From the NCBI RefSeq assembly GCF_031143425.1, contig NC_090448.1, positions 330,658,177 through 330,722,176 on the forward strand: 64,000 nt of DNA, written 5' to 3'. The notes below the pieces were generated by a model. The model searched no databases. It was not told the origin of the DNA and worked only from the letters and a program-made list of their open reading frames with translations. Below are positions 10,180-24,600 of this stretch, piece by piece. The stretch comes from Pleurodeles waltl (lineage: Eukaryota; Chordata; Amphibia; Caudata; Salamandridae). The position numbers and the translations under genes were made by a program. Numbering within the stretch: position 1 is the stretch's first letter; every line of letters begins with the position of its first letter.

Positions 10180-13100
10180 GTGTCCACGTTGTGTTTTGGG
10201 CCATTTCCTTTCGTGGGCGCTAGGCCTACCCACACAAGTGAGGTACCATTTTTATCGGGAGAGTTGGAGGAACGCTGGGTGGAAGGAAATTTGTGGCTCC
10301 TCTCAGATTCCAGAACTTTCTGTCACCGAAATGTGAGGAAAATGTGTTTTTTAGCCAAATTTTGAGGTTTGCAAAGGATTCTGGGTAACAGAACCTGGTC
10401 AGAGCCCCACAAGTCACCCCATCTTGGATTCCCCTAGATCTCTAGTTTTCAAAAATGCACAGGTTTGGTAGGTTTCCCTAGGTGCCGGCTGAGCTAGGGG
10501 CCAAAATCTACAGGTAGGCACTTCGCAAAAAACACCTCTGTTTTCTGTAAAAAAATTGGGATGTGTCCATGTTGTGTTTTGGGCCATTTCCTTTCATGGG
10601 CGCTAGGCCTACCCACACAAGTGAGGTACCATTCTTATCGGGAGACTTGCGGGAACGCTGGGTGGAAGGAAATTTGTGGCTCCTCTCAGATTCCAAAACT
10701 CTGTCATCGAAATGTGAGGAAAATGTGTTTTTTTTAGCCAAATTTTGAGGTTTGGAAAGGATTCTGGGTAACAGAACCTGGTCAGAGCCCCACAAGCCAC
10801 CCCATCTTGGATTCCCCTAGGTCTCTAGTTTTCAGAAATGCACAGGGTTGGTAGGTTTCCCTAGGTGCCGGCTGAGCTAGGGGCCAACATCTACAGGTAG
10901 GCACTTTGCAAAAAACACCTCTGTTTTCTGTAAAAAAATTGGGATGTGTCCACGTTGTGTTTTGGGCCATTTCCTTTCGTGGGCGCTAGGCCTACCCACA
11001 CAAGTGAGGTACCATTTTTATCGGGAGAGTTGGAGGAATGCTGGGTGGAAGAAAATTTGTGGCTCCTCTCAGATTCCAGAACTTTCTGTCACCGAAATGT
11101 GAGGAAAATGTGTTTTTTAGCCAAATGTTGAGGTTTGCAAAGGATTCTGGGTAACAGAACCTGGTCAGAGCCCCACAAGTCACCCCATCTTGGATTCCCC
11201 TAGATCTCTAGTTTTCAAAAATGCACAGGTTTGGTAGGTTTCCCTAGGTGCCGGCTGAGCTAGGGGCCCAAATCTACAGGTAGGCACTTCGCAAAAAACA
11301 CCTCTGTTTTCTGTAAAGAAATTGGGATGTGTCCATGTTGTGTTTTGGGCCATTTCCTTTCATGGGCGCTAGGCCTACCCACACAAGTGAGGTACCATTC
11401 TTATCGGGAGACTTGCGGGAATGCTGGGTGGAAGGAAATTTGTGGCTCCTCTCAGATTCCAGAACTCTGTCATCGAAATGTGAGGAAAATGTGTTTTTTG
11501 TTTTAGCCAAATTTTGAGGTTTGGAAAGGATTCTGGGTAACAGAACCTGGTCAGAGCCCCACAAGCCACCCCATCTTGGATTCCCCTAGGTCTCTAGTTT
11601 TCAGAAATGCACAGGGTTGGTAGATTTCCCTAGGTGCCGGCTGAGCTAGGGGCCAACATCTACAGGTAGGCACTTTGCAAAAAACACCTCTGTTTTCTGT
11701 AAAAAAATTGGGATGTGTCCACGTTGTGTTTTGGGCCATTTCCTTTCGTGGGCGCTAGGCCTACCCACACAAGTGAGGTACCATTTTTATCGGGAGAGTT
11801 GGAGGAACGCTGGGTGGAAGGAAATTTGTGGCACCTCTCAGATTCCAGAACTTTCTGTCACCGAAATGTGAGGAAAATGTGTTTTTTAGCCACATTTTGA
11901 GGTTTGCAAAGGATTCTGGGTAACAGAACCTGGTCAGAGCCCAAAAAGTCACCCCATCTTGGATTCCCCTAGATCTCTAGTTTTCAAAAATGCACAGGTT
12001 TGGTAGGTTTCCCTAGTTGCCGGCTGAGCTAGGGGCCAAAATCTACAGGTAGGCACTTTGCAAAAAACACCTCTGTTTTCTGTAAAAAAAGTTGGGATGT
12101 GTCCATGTTGTCTTTTGGGCCATTTCCTTTCATGGGCGCTAGGCCTACCCACACAAGTGAGGTACCATTCTTATCGGGAGACTTGCGGGAATGCTGGGTG
12201 GAAGGAAATTTGTGGCTCCTCTCAGATTCCAGAACTCTCGGTCATCGAAATGTGAGGAAAATGTGTTTTTTTTAGCCAAATTTTGAGGTTTGCAAAGGAT
12301 TCTGGGTAACAGAACCTGGTCAGAGCCTCACAAGCCACCCCATCTTGGATTCCCCTAGGTCTCTAGTTTTCAGAAATGCACAGGGTTGGCAGGTTTCCCT
12401 AGGTGCCGGCTGAGCTAGGGGCCAAAATCTACAGGTAGGCACTTTGCAAAAAACACCTCTGTTTTCTGTAAAAAAAATTGGGATGTGTCCATGTTGTGTT
12501 TTGGGCCATTTCCTTTCGTGGGCGCTAGGCCTACCCACACAAGTGAGGCACCATTTGTATTAGGAGACTTGGGGGAACGCTGGGTGGAAGGAAATTTGTG
12601 GCTCCTCTCAGATTCCAGAACTTTCTGTCACCGAAATGTGAGGAAAATGTGTTTTTTAGACAAATTTTGAGGTTTGCAAAAGATTCTGGGTAACAGAACC
12701 TGGTCAGAACCCCACAAACCACCCCATCTTGGATTCCCCTAGGTCTCTAGTTTTAAAAAATGCACAGGTTTGGTAGGTTTCCCTAGGTGCCGGCTGAGCT
12801 AGGGGCCAAAATCTACAGGTAGGCACTTTGCAAAAAACACCTCTGTTTTCTGTAAAGAAATTGGGATGTGTCCACGTTGTGTTTTGGGCCATTTCCTTTC
12901 GTGGGCGCTAGGCCCACCCTCACAAGTGAGGTACCATTTTTATCGGGAGACTTGGGGGAACGTTGGGTGGAAGGAAATTTGTGGCTCCACTCAGATTCCA
13001 GAACTTTCTGTCACCGAAATGTGAGGAAAATGTGTTTTTTTAGCCACATTTTGAGGTTTGCAAAGGATTCTGGGTAACAGAACCTGGTCAGAGCCCCACA

Positions 13101-13251
13101 AGTCACCCCATCTTGGATTCCCCTAGATCTCTAGTTTTCAAAAATGCACAGGTTTGGTAGGTTTCCCTAGGTGCCGGCTGAGCTAGGGTCCAAAATCTAC
13201 AGGTAGGCACTTTGCAAAAAACACCTCTGTTTTCTGTAAAAAAATTGGGAT
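10180..13251. repeat. Eight-unit higher-order repeat, copy 2
   Basis: Phase marks 10180, 10563, 10946, 11329, 11715, 12099, 12485 and 12868. The order of marker units is the same as in copy 1. Private changes include a G splitting the poly-T run near 11,499 (TTTTTTGTTTT), AGTTGGG near 12,090 and TTGTCTTTTGGG near 12,109. Near 13,045 it departs from copy 1 (ACATTTTG, CTGGGTAAC in place of AAATTTTG, CTCGGTAAC). Confidence 0.85.
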
Positions 13252-15554
13252 GTGTCCACGTTGTGTTTTGGGCCATTTCCTTTCATGGGCGCTAGGCCTA
13301 CCCACACAAGTCAGGTACCATTCTTATCGGGAGACTTGGGGGAACGCTGGATGGAAGGAAATTTGTGGCTCCTCTCAGATTCCAGAACTTTCTGTCACCG
13401 AAATGTGAGGAAAATGTGTTTTTTAGCCATATTTTGAGGTTTGCAAAGGATTCTGGGTAACAGAACCTGGTCAGAGCCCCACAAGTCACCCCATCTTGGA
13501 TTCCCCTAGATCTCTAGTTTTCAAAAATGCACAGGTTTGGTAGGTTTCCCTAGGTGCCGGCTGAGCTAGGGGCCAAAATCTACAGGTAGGCACTTCGCAA
13601 AAAACACCTCTGTTTTCTGTAAAAAAATTGGGATGTGTCCACGTTGTGTTTTGGGCCATTTCCTTTCATGGGCGCTAGGCCTACCCACACAAGTGAGGTA
13701 CCATTCTTATCGGGAGACTTGCGGGAACGCTGGGTGGAAGGAAATTTGTGGCTCCTCTCAGATTCCAGAACTCTCTGTCATCGAAATGTGAGGAAAATGT
13801 GTTTTTTTTTAGCCAAATTTTGAGGTTTGGAAAGGATTCTGGGTAACAGAACCTGGTCAGAGCCCCACAAGCCACCCCATCTTGGATTTCCCTAGGTCTC
13901 TAGTTTTCAGAAATGCACAGGGTTGGTAGGTTTCCCTAGGTGCCGGCTGAGCTAGGGGCCAACATCTACAGGTAGGCACTTTGCAAAAAACACCTCTGTT
14001 TTCTGTAAACAAATTGGGATGTGTCCACGTTGTGTTTTGGGCCATTTCCTTTTGTGGGCGCTAGGCCTACGCACACAAGTGAGATACCATTTTTATCTGG
14101 AGACTTGGGGGAACGCTGGGTGGAAGAAAATGTGTGGCTCCTCTCACATTCCAGAACTTTCTGTCACCGAAATGTGAGGAAAATGTGTTTTTTAGCCAAA
14201 TTTTGAGGTTTGCAAAGGATTCTCGGTAACAGAACCTGGTCAGAGCCCCACAAGTCACCCCATCTTGGATTCCCCTAGATCTCTAGTTTTAAAAAATGCA
14301 CAGGTTTGGTAGGTTTCCCTAGGTGCCGGCTGAGCTAGGGGCCAAAATCTACAGGTAGGCACTTTGCAAAAAACACCTCTGTTTTCTGTAAAAAAAATTG
14401 GGATGTGTCCACGTTGTGTTTTGGGCCATTTCCTTTCGTGGGCGCTAGGCCTACCCACACAAGTGAGGTACCATTTTTATCGGGAGAGTTGGAGGAACGC
14501 TGGGTGGAAGGAAATTTGTGGCTCCTCTCAGATTCCAGAACTTTCTGTCACCGAAATATGAGGAAAATGTGTTTTTTAGCCAAATTTTGAGGTTTGCAAC
14601 GGATTCTGGGTAACAGAACCTGGTCAGAGCCCCACAAGTCACCCCATCTAGGATTCCCCTAGATCTCTAGTTTTCAAAAATGCACAGGTTTGGTAGGTTT
14701 CCCTAGGTGCCGGCTGAGCTAGGGTCCAAAATCTACAGGTAGGCACTTTGCAAAAAACAGGTCTGTTTTTTGTAAAAAATTTGGGATGTGTCCACGTTGT
14801 GTTTTGGGCCATTTCCTTTCGTGGGCGCTAGGCCTACCCACACAAGTCAGGTCCATTCTTATCGGGAGACTTGGGGGAACGCTGGGTGGAAGGAAATTTG
14901 TGGCTCCTCTCAGATTCCAGAACTTTCTGTCATCGAAATGTGAGGAAAATGTGGTTTTTTTAGCCAAATTTTGAGGTTTGCAAAGGATTCTGGGTAACGG
15001 AACCTGGTCAGAGCCCCACAAGCCACCCCATCTTGGATTCCCCTAGGTCTCTAGTTTTCAGAAATGCACAGGGTTGGTAGGTTTCCCTAGGTGCCGGCTG
15101 AGCTAGGGGCCAAAATCTACAGGTAGGCACTTTGCAAAAAACACCTCTGTTTTCTGTAAAAAAATTGGGATGTGTCCACGTTGTGTTTTGGGCCATACCC
15201 TTTCGTGGCCGCTAGGCCTACCCACACAAGTGAGGTACCATTTTTATCGGGAGAGTTGGAGGAACGCTGGGTGGAAGGAAATTTGTGGCTCCTCTCAGAT
15301 TCCAGAACTTTCTGTCACCTAAATGTGAGGAAAATGTGTTTTTTAGCCAAATTTTGAGGTTTGCAAAGGATTCTGGGTAACAGAACCTGGTCAGAGCCCC
15401 ACAAGTCACCCCATCTTGGATTCCCCTAGATCTCTAGTTTTCAAAAATGAACAGGTTTGGTAGGTTTGCCTAGGTGCCGGCTGAGCTAGGGGCCAAAATC
15501 TACAGGTAGGCACTTTGCAAAAAACACCTCTGTTTTCTGTAAAAAAATTGGGAT
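13252..15554. repeat. Irregular units between two octamer regions
   Basis: Phase marks 13252, 13635, 14021, 14405, 14788 and 15172. No two adjacent units here match another adjacent pair closely. Private changes include CTACGCACAC and ATCTGGAGAC in unit 14021, a lost base in GTCCATTC and CAGGTCTGTT in unit 14788, and GGCCATACCC with GTGGCCGCTAG in unit 15172. I see only diverged satellite here. Confidence 0.8.
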
Positions 15555-18500
15555 GTGTCCATGTTGTGTTTTGGGCCATTTCCTTTCATGGGCGCTAGGC
15601 CCACACCCACACAAGTCAGGTACCATTCTTATCGGGAGACATGCGGGAACGCTGGGTGGAAGGAAATTTGTGGCTCCTCTCAGATTCCAGAACTTTCTGT
15701 CACCGAAATGTGAGGAAAATGTGTTTTTTAGCCAAATTTTGAGGTTTGCAAAGGATTCTCGGTAACAGAACCTGGTCAGAGCCCCACAAGTCACCCCATC
15801 TTGGATTCCCCTAGATCTCTAGTTTTCAGAAATGCACAGGGTTGGTAGGTTTCCCTAGGTGCCGGCTGAGCTAGGGGCCAAAATCTACAGGTAGGCACTT
15901 TGCAAAAAACACCTCTGTTTTCTGTAAAAACATTGGGATGTGTCCACGTTGTGTTTTGGGCCATTTCCTTTCGTGGGCGCTAGGCCTACCCACACAAGTG
16001 AGGTACCATTTTTATCGGGAGAGTTGGAGGAACGCTGGGTGGAAGGAAATTTGTGGCTCCTCTCAGATTCCAGAACTTTCTGTCACCGAAATGTGAGGAA
16101 AATGTGTTTTTTAGCCAAATTTTGAGGTTTGCAAAGGATTCTGGGTAACAGAACCTGGTCAGAGCGCCACAAGTCACCCCATCTTGGATTCCCCTAGATC
16201 TGTAGTTTTAAAAAATGCACAGGTTTGGTAGGTTTCCCTAGGTGCCGGCTGAGCTAGGGGCCAAAATCTACAGGTAGGCACTTCGCAAAAAACACCTCTG
16301 TTTTCTGTAAAAAAATTGGGATGTGTCCATGTTGTGTTTTGGGCCATTTCCTTTCATGGGCGCTAGGCCTACCCACACAAGTGAGGTACCATTCTTATCG
16401 GGAGACTTGCGGGAACGCTGGGAGGAAGGAAATTTGTGGCACCTCTCAGATTCCATAACTTTCTGTCACCGAAATGTGAGGAAAATGTGTTTTTTAGCCA
16501 AATTTTGAGGTTTGCAAAGGATTCTGGGTAACAGAACCTGGTCAGAGCCCCAAAAGTCACCCCATCTTGGATTCCCCTAGATCTCTAGTTTTCAAAAATG
16601 CACAGGTTTGGTAGGTTTCCCTAGATGCCGGCTGAGCTAGGGGCCAAAATCTACAGGTAGGCACTTCGCAAAAAACACCTCTGTTTTCTGTAAAAAAATT
16701 GGGATGTGTCCATGTTGTGTTTTGGGCCATTTCCTTTCATGGGCGCTAGGCCTACCCACACAAGTGAGGTACCACTCTTATCGGGAGACTTGCGGGAACG
16801 CTGGGTGGAATGAAATTCGTGGCTCCTCTCAGATTCCAGAACTCTCGGTCATCGAAATGTGAGGAAAATGTGTTTTTTTTAGCCAAATTTTGAGGTTTGC
16901 AAAAGGATTCTGGGTAACATAACCTGGTCAGAGCCTCACAAGCCACCCCATCTTGGATTCCACTAGGTCTCTAGTTTTCAGAAATGCACAGGGTTGGTAG
17001 GTTTCCCTAGGTGCCGGCTGAGCTAGGGGCCAAAATCTACAGGTAGGCACTTTGCAAAAAACACCTCTGTTTTCTGTAAAAAAATTGGGATGTGTCCATG
17101 TTGTGTTTTGGGCCATTTCCTTTCGTGGGCGCTAGGCCTACCCACACAAGTGAGGTACCATTTGTATTGCGAGACTTGGGGGAACGCTGGGTGGAAGGAA
17201 ATTTGTGGCTCCTCTCAGATTCCAGAACTTTCTGTCACCGAAATGTGAGGAAAATTTGTTTTTTAGCCAAATTTTGAGGTTTGCAAAAGATTCTGGGTAA
17301 CAGAACCTGGTCAGAACCCCACAAACCACCCCATCTTGGATTCCCCTAGGTCTCTAGTTTTAAAAAATGCACAGGTTTGGTAGGTTTCCCTAGGTGCCGG
17401 CTGAGCTAGGGGCCAAAATCTACAGGTAGGCACTTTGCAAAAAACACCTCTGTTTTCTGTAAAGAAATTGGGATGTGTCCACGTTGTGTTTTGGGCCATT
17501 TCCTTTCGTGGGCGCTAGGCCCACCCTCACAAGTGAGGTACCATTTTTATCGGGAGACTTGGGGGAACGCTGGGTGGAAGGAAATTTGTGGCTCCTCTCA
17601 GATTCCAGAACTTTCTGTCACCGAAATGTGAGGAAAATGTGTTTTTTAGCCAAATTTTGAGGTTTGCAAAGGATTCTCGGTAACAGAACCTGGTCAGAGC
17701 CCCACAAGTCACCCCATCTTGGATTCCCCTAGATCTCTAGTTTTCAAAAATGCACAGGTTTGGTAGATTTCCCTAGGTGCTGGCTGAGCTAGGGGCCAAA
17801 ATCTACAGGTAGGCACTTTGCAAAAAACACCTCTGTTTTCTGTAAAAAAATTGGGATGTGTCCACGTTGTGTTTTGGGCCATTTCCATTCGTGGGCGTAA
17901 GGCCTACCCACACAAGTGAGGTACCATTCTTATCGGGAGACTTGCGGGAACGCTGGGTGGAAGGAAATTTGTGGCTCCTCTCAGATTCCAGAACTTTCTG
18001 TCACCGAAATGTGAGGAAAATGTGTTTTTTAGCCAAATTTTGAGGTTTGCAAAGGATTCTGGGTAACAGAACCTGGTCAGAGCCCCACAAGTCACCCCAT
18101 CTTGGATTCCCCTAGATCTCTAGTTTTCAAAAATGCACAGGTTTGGTAGGTTTCCCTAGGTGCCGGCTGAGCTAGGGGCCAAAATCTACAGGTAGGCACT
18201 TCGCAAAAAACACCTCTGTTTTCTGTAAAAAAATTGGGATATGTCCATGTTGTGTTTTGGGCCACTTCCTTTCGTGGGCGCTAGGCCTACCCACACAAGT
18301 GAGGTACCATTTTTATCGGGAGACTTGGAGGAACGCTGGGTGGAAGGAAATTTGTGGCTCCTCTCAGATTCCAGAACTTTCTGTCACCGAAATGTGAGGA
18401 AAATGTGTTTTTTAGCCACATTTTTAGGTTTGCAAAGGATTCTGGGTAACAGAACCTGGTCAGAGCCCCACAAGTAACCCCATCTTGGATTCCCCTAGAT

Positions 18501-18623
18501 CTCTAGTTTTCAAAAATGCACAGGTTTGGTAGGTTTCCCTAGGTGCCGGCTGAGCTAGGGGCCAAAATCTACAGGTAGGCACTTCGCAAAAAACACCTCT
18601 GTTTTCTGTAAAAAAATTGGGAT
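15555..18623. repeat. Second octamer higher-order repeat, copy 1 (n1-n8)
   Basis: Phase marks 15555, 15940, 16323, 16706, 17092, 17475, 17858 and 18241. Near-identity with the next two copies starts near 15,665: the first ~110 bp of n1 differ (ACATGCGGGAACG here, ATTTGCTGTAACG later). n1 carries a 2 bp insertion (GGCCCACACCCAC). n3 has GTGGCACCTC, n4 has CTCTCGGTCATCG, n5 has TTTGTATTGCG, n6 has GGCCCACCCTCAC, n7 has GGGCGTAAGG and n8 has GGGATATGTCC with GGCCACTTCC. Private here: CCATAACTTT near 16,455. Confidence 0.93.
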
Positions 18624-21600
18624 GTGTCCATGTTGTGTTTTGGGCCATTTCCTTTCATGGGCGCTAGGCCCACACCCACACAAGTCAGGTACCATTCTTA
18701 TCGGGAGATTTGCTGTAACGCTGGGTGGAAGGAAATTTGTGGCTCCTCTCAGATTCCAGAACTTTCTGTCACCGAAATGTGAGGAAAATGTGTTTTTTAG
18801 CCAAATTTTGAGGTTTGCAAAGGATTCTCGGTAACAGAACCTGGTCAGAGACCCACAAGTCACCCCATCTTGGATTCCCCTAGATCTCTAGTTTTCAGAA
18901 ATGCACAGGGTTGGTAGGTTTCCCTAGGTGCCGGCTGAGCTAGGGGCCAAAATCTACAGGTAGGCACTTTGCAAAAAACACCTCTGTTTTCTGTAAAAAC
19001 ATTGGGATGTGTCCACGTTGTGTTTTGGGCCATTTCCTTTCGTGGGCGCTAGGCCTACCCACACAAGTGAGGTACCATTTTTATCGGGAGAGTTGGAGGA
19101 ACGCTGGGTGGAAGGAAATTTGTGGCTCCTCTCAGATTCCAGAACTTTCTGTCACCGAAATGTGAGGAAAATGTGTTTTTTAGCCAAATTTTGAGGTTTG
19201 CAAAGGATTCTGGGTAACAGAACCTGGTCAGAGCGCCACAAGTCACCCCATCTTGGATTCCCCTAGATCTGTAGTTTTAAAAAATGCACAGGTTTGGTAG
19301 GTTTCCCTAGGTGCCGGCTGAGCTAGGGGCCAAAATCTACAGGTAGGCACTTCGCAAAAAACACCTCTGTTTTCTGTAAAAAAATTGGGATGTGTCCATG
19401 TTGTGTTTTGGGCCATTTCCTTTCATGGGCGCTAGGCCTACCCACACAAGTGAGGTACCATTCTTATCGGGAGACTTGCGGGAACGCTGGGAGGAAGGAA
19501 ATTTGTGGCACCTCTCAGATTCCAGAACTTTCTGTCACCGAAATGTGAGGAAAATGTGTTTTTTAGCCAAATTTTGAGGTTTGCAAAGGATTCTGGGTAA
19601 CAGAACCTGGTCAGAGCCCCAAAAGTCACCCCATCTTGGATTCCCCTAGATCTCTAGTTTTCAAAAATGCACAGGTTTGGTAGGTTTCCCTAGATGCCGG
19701 CTGAGCTAGGGGCCAAAATCTACAGGTAGGCACTTCGCAAAAAACACCTCTGTTTTCTGTAAAAAAATTGGGATGTGTCCATGTTGTGTTTTGGGCCATT
19801 TCCTTTCATGGGCGCTAGGCCTACCCACACAAGTGAGGTACCACTCTTATCGGGAGACTTGCGGGAACGCTGGGTGGAATGAAATTCGTGGCTCCTCTCA
19901 GATTCCAGAACTCTCGGTCATCGAAATGTGAGGAAAATGTGTTTTTTTTAGCCAAATTTTGAGGTTTGCAAAAGGATTCTGGTAACATAACCTGGTCAGA
20001 GCCTCACAAGCCACCCCATCTTGGATTCCACTAGGTCTCTAGTTTTCAGAAATGCACAGGGTTGGTAGGTTTCCCTAGGTGCCGGCTGAGCTAGGGGCCA
20101 AAATCTACAGGTAGGCACTTTGCAAAAAACACCTCTGTTTTCTGTAAAAAAATTGGGATGTGTCCATGTTGTGTTTTGGGCCATTTCCTTTCGTGGGCGC
20201 TAGGCCTACCCACACAAGTGAGGTACCATTTGTATTGCGAGACTTGGGGGAACGCTGGGTGGAAGGAAATTTGTGGCTCCTCTCAGATTCCAGAACTTTC
20301 TGTCACCGAAATGTGAGGAAAATTTGTTTTTTAGCCAAATTTTGAGGTTTGCAAAAGATTCTGGGTAACAGAACCTGGTCAGAACCCCACAAACCACCCC
20401 ATCTTGGATTCCCCTAGGTCTCTAGTTTTAAAAAATGCACAGGTTTGGTAGGTTTCCCTAGGTGCCGGCTGAGCTAGGGGCCAAAATCTACAGGTAGGCA
20501 CTTTGCAAAAAACACCTCTGTTTTCTGTAAAGAAATTGGGATGTGTCCACGTTGTGTTTTGGGCCATTTCCTTTCGTGGGCGCTAGGCCCACCCTCACAA
20601 GTGAGGTACCATTTTTATCGGGAGACTTGGGGGAACGCTGGGTGGAAGGAAATTTGTGGCTCCTCTCAGATTCCAGAACTTTCTGTCACCGAAATGTGAG
20701 GAAAATGTGTTTTTTAGCCAAATTTTGAGGTTTGCAAAGGATTCTCGGTAACAGAACCTGGTCAGAGCCCCACAAGTCACCCCATCTTGGATTCCCCTAG
20801 ATCTCTAGTTTTCAAAAATGCACAGGTTTGGTAGATTTCCCTAGGTGCTGGCTGAGCTAGGGGCCAAAATCTACAGGTAGGCACTTTGCAAAAAACACCT
20901 CTGTTTTCTGTAAAAAAATTGGGATGTGTCCACGTTGTGTTTTGGGCCATTTCCATTCGTGGGCGTAAGGCCTACCCACACAAGTGAGGTACCATTCTTA
21001 TCGGGAGACTTGCGGGAACGCTGGGTGGAAGGAAATTTGTGGCTCCTCTCAGATTCCAGAACTTTCTGTCACCGAAATGTGAGGAAAATGTGTTTTTTAG
21101 CCAAATTTTGAGGTTTGCAAAGGATTCTGGGTAACAGAACCTGGTCAGAGCCCCACAAGTCACCCCATCTTGGATTCCCCTAGATCTCTAGTTTTCAAAA
21201 ATGCACAGGTTTGGTAGGTTTCCCTAGGTGCCGGCTGAGCTAGGGGCCAAAATCTACAGGTAGGCACTTCGCAAAAAACACCTCTGTTTTCTGTAAAAAA
21301 ATTGGGATATGTCCATGTTGTGTTTTGGGCCACTTCCTTTCGTGGGCGCTAGGCCTACCCACACAAGTGAGGTACCATTTTTATCGGGAGACTTGGAGGA
21401 ACGCTGGGTGGAAGGAAATTTGTGGCTCCTCTCAGATTCCAGAACTTTCTGTCACCGAAATGTGAGGAAAATGTGTTTTTTAGCCACATTTTTAGGTTTG
21501 CAAAGGATTCTGGGTAACAGAACCTGGTCAGAGCCCCACAAGTAACCCCATCTTGGATTCCCCTAGATCTCTAGTTTTCAAAAATGCACAGGTTTGGTAG

Positions 21601-21691
21601 GTTTCCCTAGGTGCCGGCTGAGCTAGGGGCCAAAATCTACAGGTAGGCACTTCGCAAAAAACACCTCTGTTTTCTGTAAAAAAATTGGGAT
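18624..21691. repeat. Second octamer higher-order repeat, copy 2
   Basis: Phase marks 18624, 19009, 19392, 19775, 20160, 20543, 20926 and 21309. It is 1 bp shorter than its neighbours because TCTGGGTAAC has become TCTGGTAAC near 19,980. Otherwise only a few changes separate it from copies 1 and 3, so the triplication looks recent. Confidence 0.95.
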
Positions 21692-24600
21692 GTGTCCATG
21701 TTGTGTTTTGGGCCATTTCCTTTCATGGGCGCTAGGCCCACACCCACACAAGTCAGGTACCATTCTTATCGGGAGATTTGCTGTAACGCTGGGTGGAAGG
21801 AAATTTGTGGCTCCTCTCAGATTCCAGAACTTTCTGTCACCGAAATGTGAGGAAAATGTGTTTTTTAGCCAAATTTTGAGGTTTGCAAAGGATTCTCGGT
21901 AACAGAACCTGGTCAGAGACCCACAAGTCACCCCATCTTGGATTCCCCTAGATCTCTAGTTTTCAGAAATGCACAGGGTTGGTAGGTTTCCCTAGGTGCC
22001 GGCTGAGCTAGGGGCCAAAATCTACAGGTAGGCACTTTGCAAAAAACACCTCTGTTTTCTGTAAAAACATTGGGATGTGTCCACGTTGTGTTTTGGGCCA
22101 TTTCCTTTCGTGGGCGCTAGGCCTACCCACACAAGTGAGGTACCATTTTTATCGGGAGAGTTGGAGGAACGCTGGGTGGAAGGAAATTTGTGGCTCCTCT
22201 CAGATTCCAGAACTTTCTGTCACCGAAATGTGAGGAAAATGTGTTTTTTAGCCAAATTTTGAGGTTTGCAAAGGATTCTGGGTAACAGAACCTGGTCAGA
22301 GCGCCACAAGTCACCCCATCTTGGATTCCCCTAGATCTGTAGTTTTAAAAAATGCACAGGTTTGGTAGGTTTCCCTAGGTGCCGGCTGAGCTAGGGGCCA
22401 AAATCTACAGGTAGGCACTTCGCAAAAAACACCTCTGTTTTCTGTAAAAAAATTGGGATGTGTCCATGTTGTGTTTTGGGCCATTTCCTTTCATGGGCGC
22501 TAGGCCTACCCACACAAGTGAGGTACCATTCTTATCGGGAGACTTGCGGGAACGCTGGGAGGAAGGAAATTTGTGGCACCTCTCAGATTCCAGAACTTTC
22601 TGTCACCGAAATGTGAGGAAAATGTGTTTTTTAGCCAAATTTTGAGGTTTGCAAAGGATTCTGGGTAACAGAACCTGGTCAGAGCCCCAAAAGTCACCCC
22701 ATCTTGGATTCCCCTAGATCTCTAGTTTTCAAAAATGCACAGGTTTGGTAGGTTTCCCTAGATGCCGGCTGAGCTAGGGGCCAAAATCTACAGGTAGGCA
22801 CTTCGCAAAAAACACCTCTGTTTTCTGTAAAAAAATTGGGATGTGTCCATGTTGTGTTTTGGGCCATTTCCTTTTATGGGCGCTAGGCCTACCCACACAA
22901 GTGAGGTACCACTCTTATCGGGAGACTTGCGGGAACGCTGGGTGGAATGAAATTCGTGGCTCCTCTCAGATTCCAGAACTCTCGGTCATCGAAATGTGAG
23001 GAAAATGTGTTTTTTTTAGCCAAATTTTGAGGTTTGCAAAAGGATTCTGGGTAACATAACCTGGTCAGAGCCTCACAAGCCACCCCATCTTGGATTCCAC
23101 TAGGTCTCTAGTTTTCAGAAATGCACAGGGTTGGTAGGTTTCCCTAGGTGCCGGCTGAGCTAGGGGCCAAAATCTACAGGTAGGCACTTTGCAAAAAACA
23201 CCTCTGTTTTCTGTAAAAAAAATGGGATGTGTCCATGTTGTGTTTTGGGCCATTTCCTTTCGTGGGCGCTAGGCCTACCCACACAAGTGAGGTACCATTT
23301 GTATTGCGAGACTTGGGGGAACGCTGGGTGGAAGGAAATTTGTGGCTCCTCTCAGATTCCAGAACTTTCTGTCACCGAAATGTGAGGAAAATTTGTTTTT
23401 TAGCCAAATTTTGAGGTTTGCAAAAGATTCTGGGTAACAGAACCTGGTCAGAACCCCACAAACCACCCCATCTTGGATTCCCCTAGGTCTCTAGTTTTAA
23501 AAAATGCACAGGTTTGGTAGGTTTCCCTAGGTGCCGGCTGAGCTAGGGGCCAAAATCTACAGGTAGGCACTTTGCAAAAAACACCTCTGTTTTCTGTAAA
23601 GAAATTGGGATGTGTCCACGTTGTGTTTTGGGCCATTTCCTTTCGTGGGCGCTAGGCCCACCCTCACAAGTGAGGTACCATTTTTATCGGGAGACTTGGG
23701 GGAACGCTGGGTGGAAGGAAATTTGTGGCTCCTCTCAGATTCCAGAACTTTCTGTCACCGAAATGTGAGGAAAATGTGTTTTTTAGCCAAATTTTGAGGT
23801 TTGCAAAGGATTCTCGGTAACAGAACCTGGTCAGAGCCCCACAAGTCACCCCATCTTGGATTCCCCTAGATCTCTAGTTTTCAAAAATGCACAGGTTTGG
23901 TAGATTTCCCTAGGTGCCGGCTGAGCTAGGGGCCAAAATCTACAGGTAGGCACTTTGCAAAAAACACCTCTGTTTTCTGTAAAAAAATTGGGATGTGTCC
24001 ACGTTGTGTTTTGGGCCATTTCCATTCGTGGGCGCTAGGCCTACCCACACAAGTGAGGTACCATTCTTATCGGGAGACTTGCGGGAACGCTGGGTGGAAG
24101 GAAATTTGTGGCTCCTCTCAGATTCCAGAACTTTCTGTCACCGAAATGTGAGGAAAATGTGTTTTTTAGCCAAATTTTGAGGTTTGCAAAGGATTCTGGG
24201 TAACAGAACCTGGTCAGAGCCCCACAAGTCACCCCATCTTGGATTCCCCTAGATCTCTAGTTTTCAAAAATGCACAGGTTTGGTAGGTTTCCCTAGGTGC
24301 CGGCTGAGCTAGGGGCCAAAATCTACAGGTAGGCACTTCGCAAAAAACACCTCTGTTTTCTGTAAAAAAATTGGGATATGTCCATGTTGTGTTTTGGGCC
24401 ACTTCCTTTCGTGGGCGCTAGGCCTACCCACACAAGTGAGGTACCATTTTTATCGGGAGACTTGGAGGAACGCTGGGTGGAAGGAAATTTGTGGCTCCTC
24501 TCAGATTCCAGAACTTTCTGTCACCGAAATGTGAGGAAAATGTGTTTTTTAGCCACATTTTTAGGTTTGCAAAGGATTCTGGGTAACAGAACCTGGTCAG

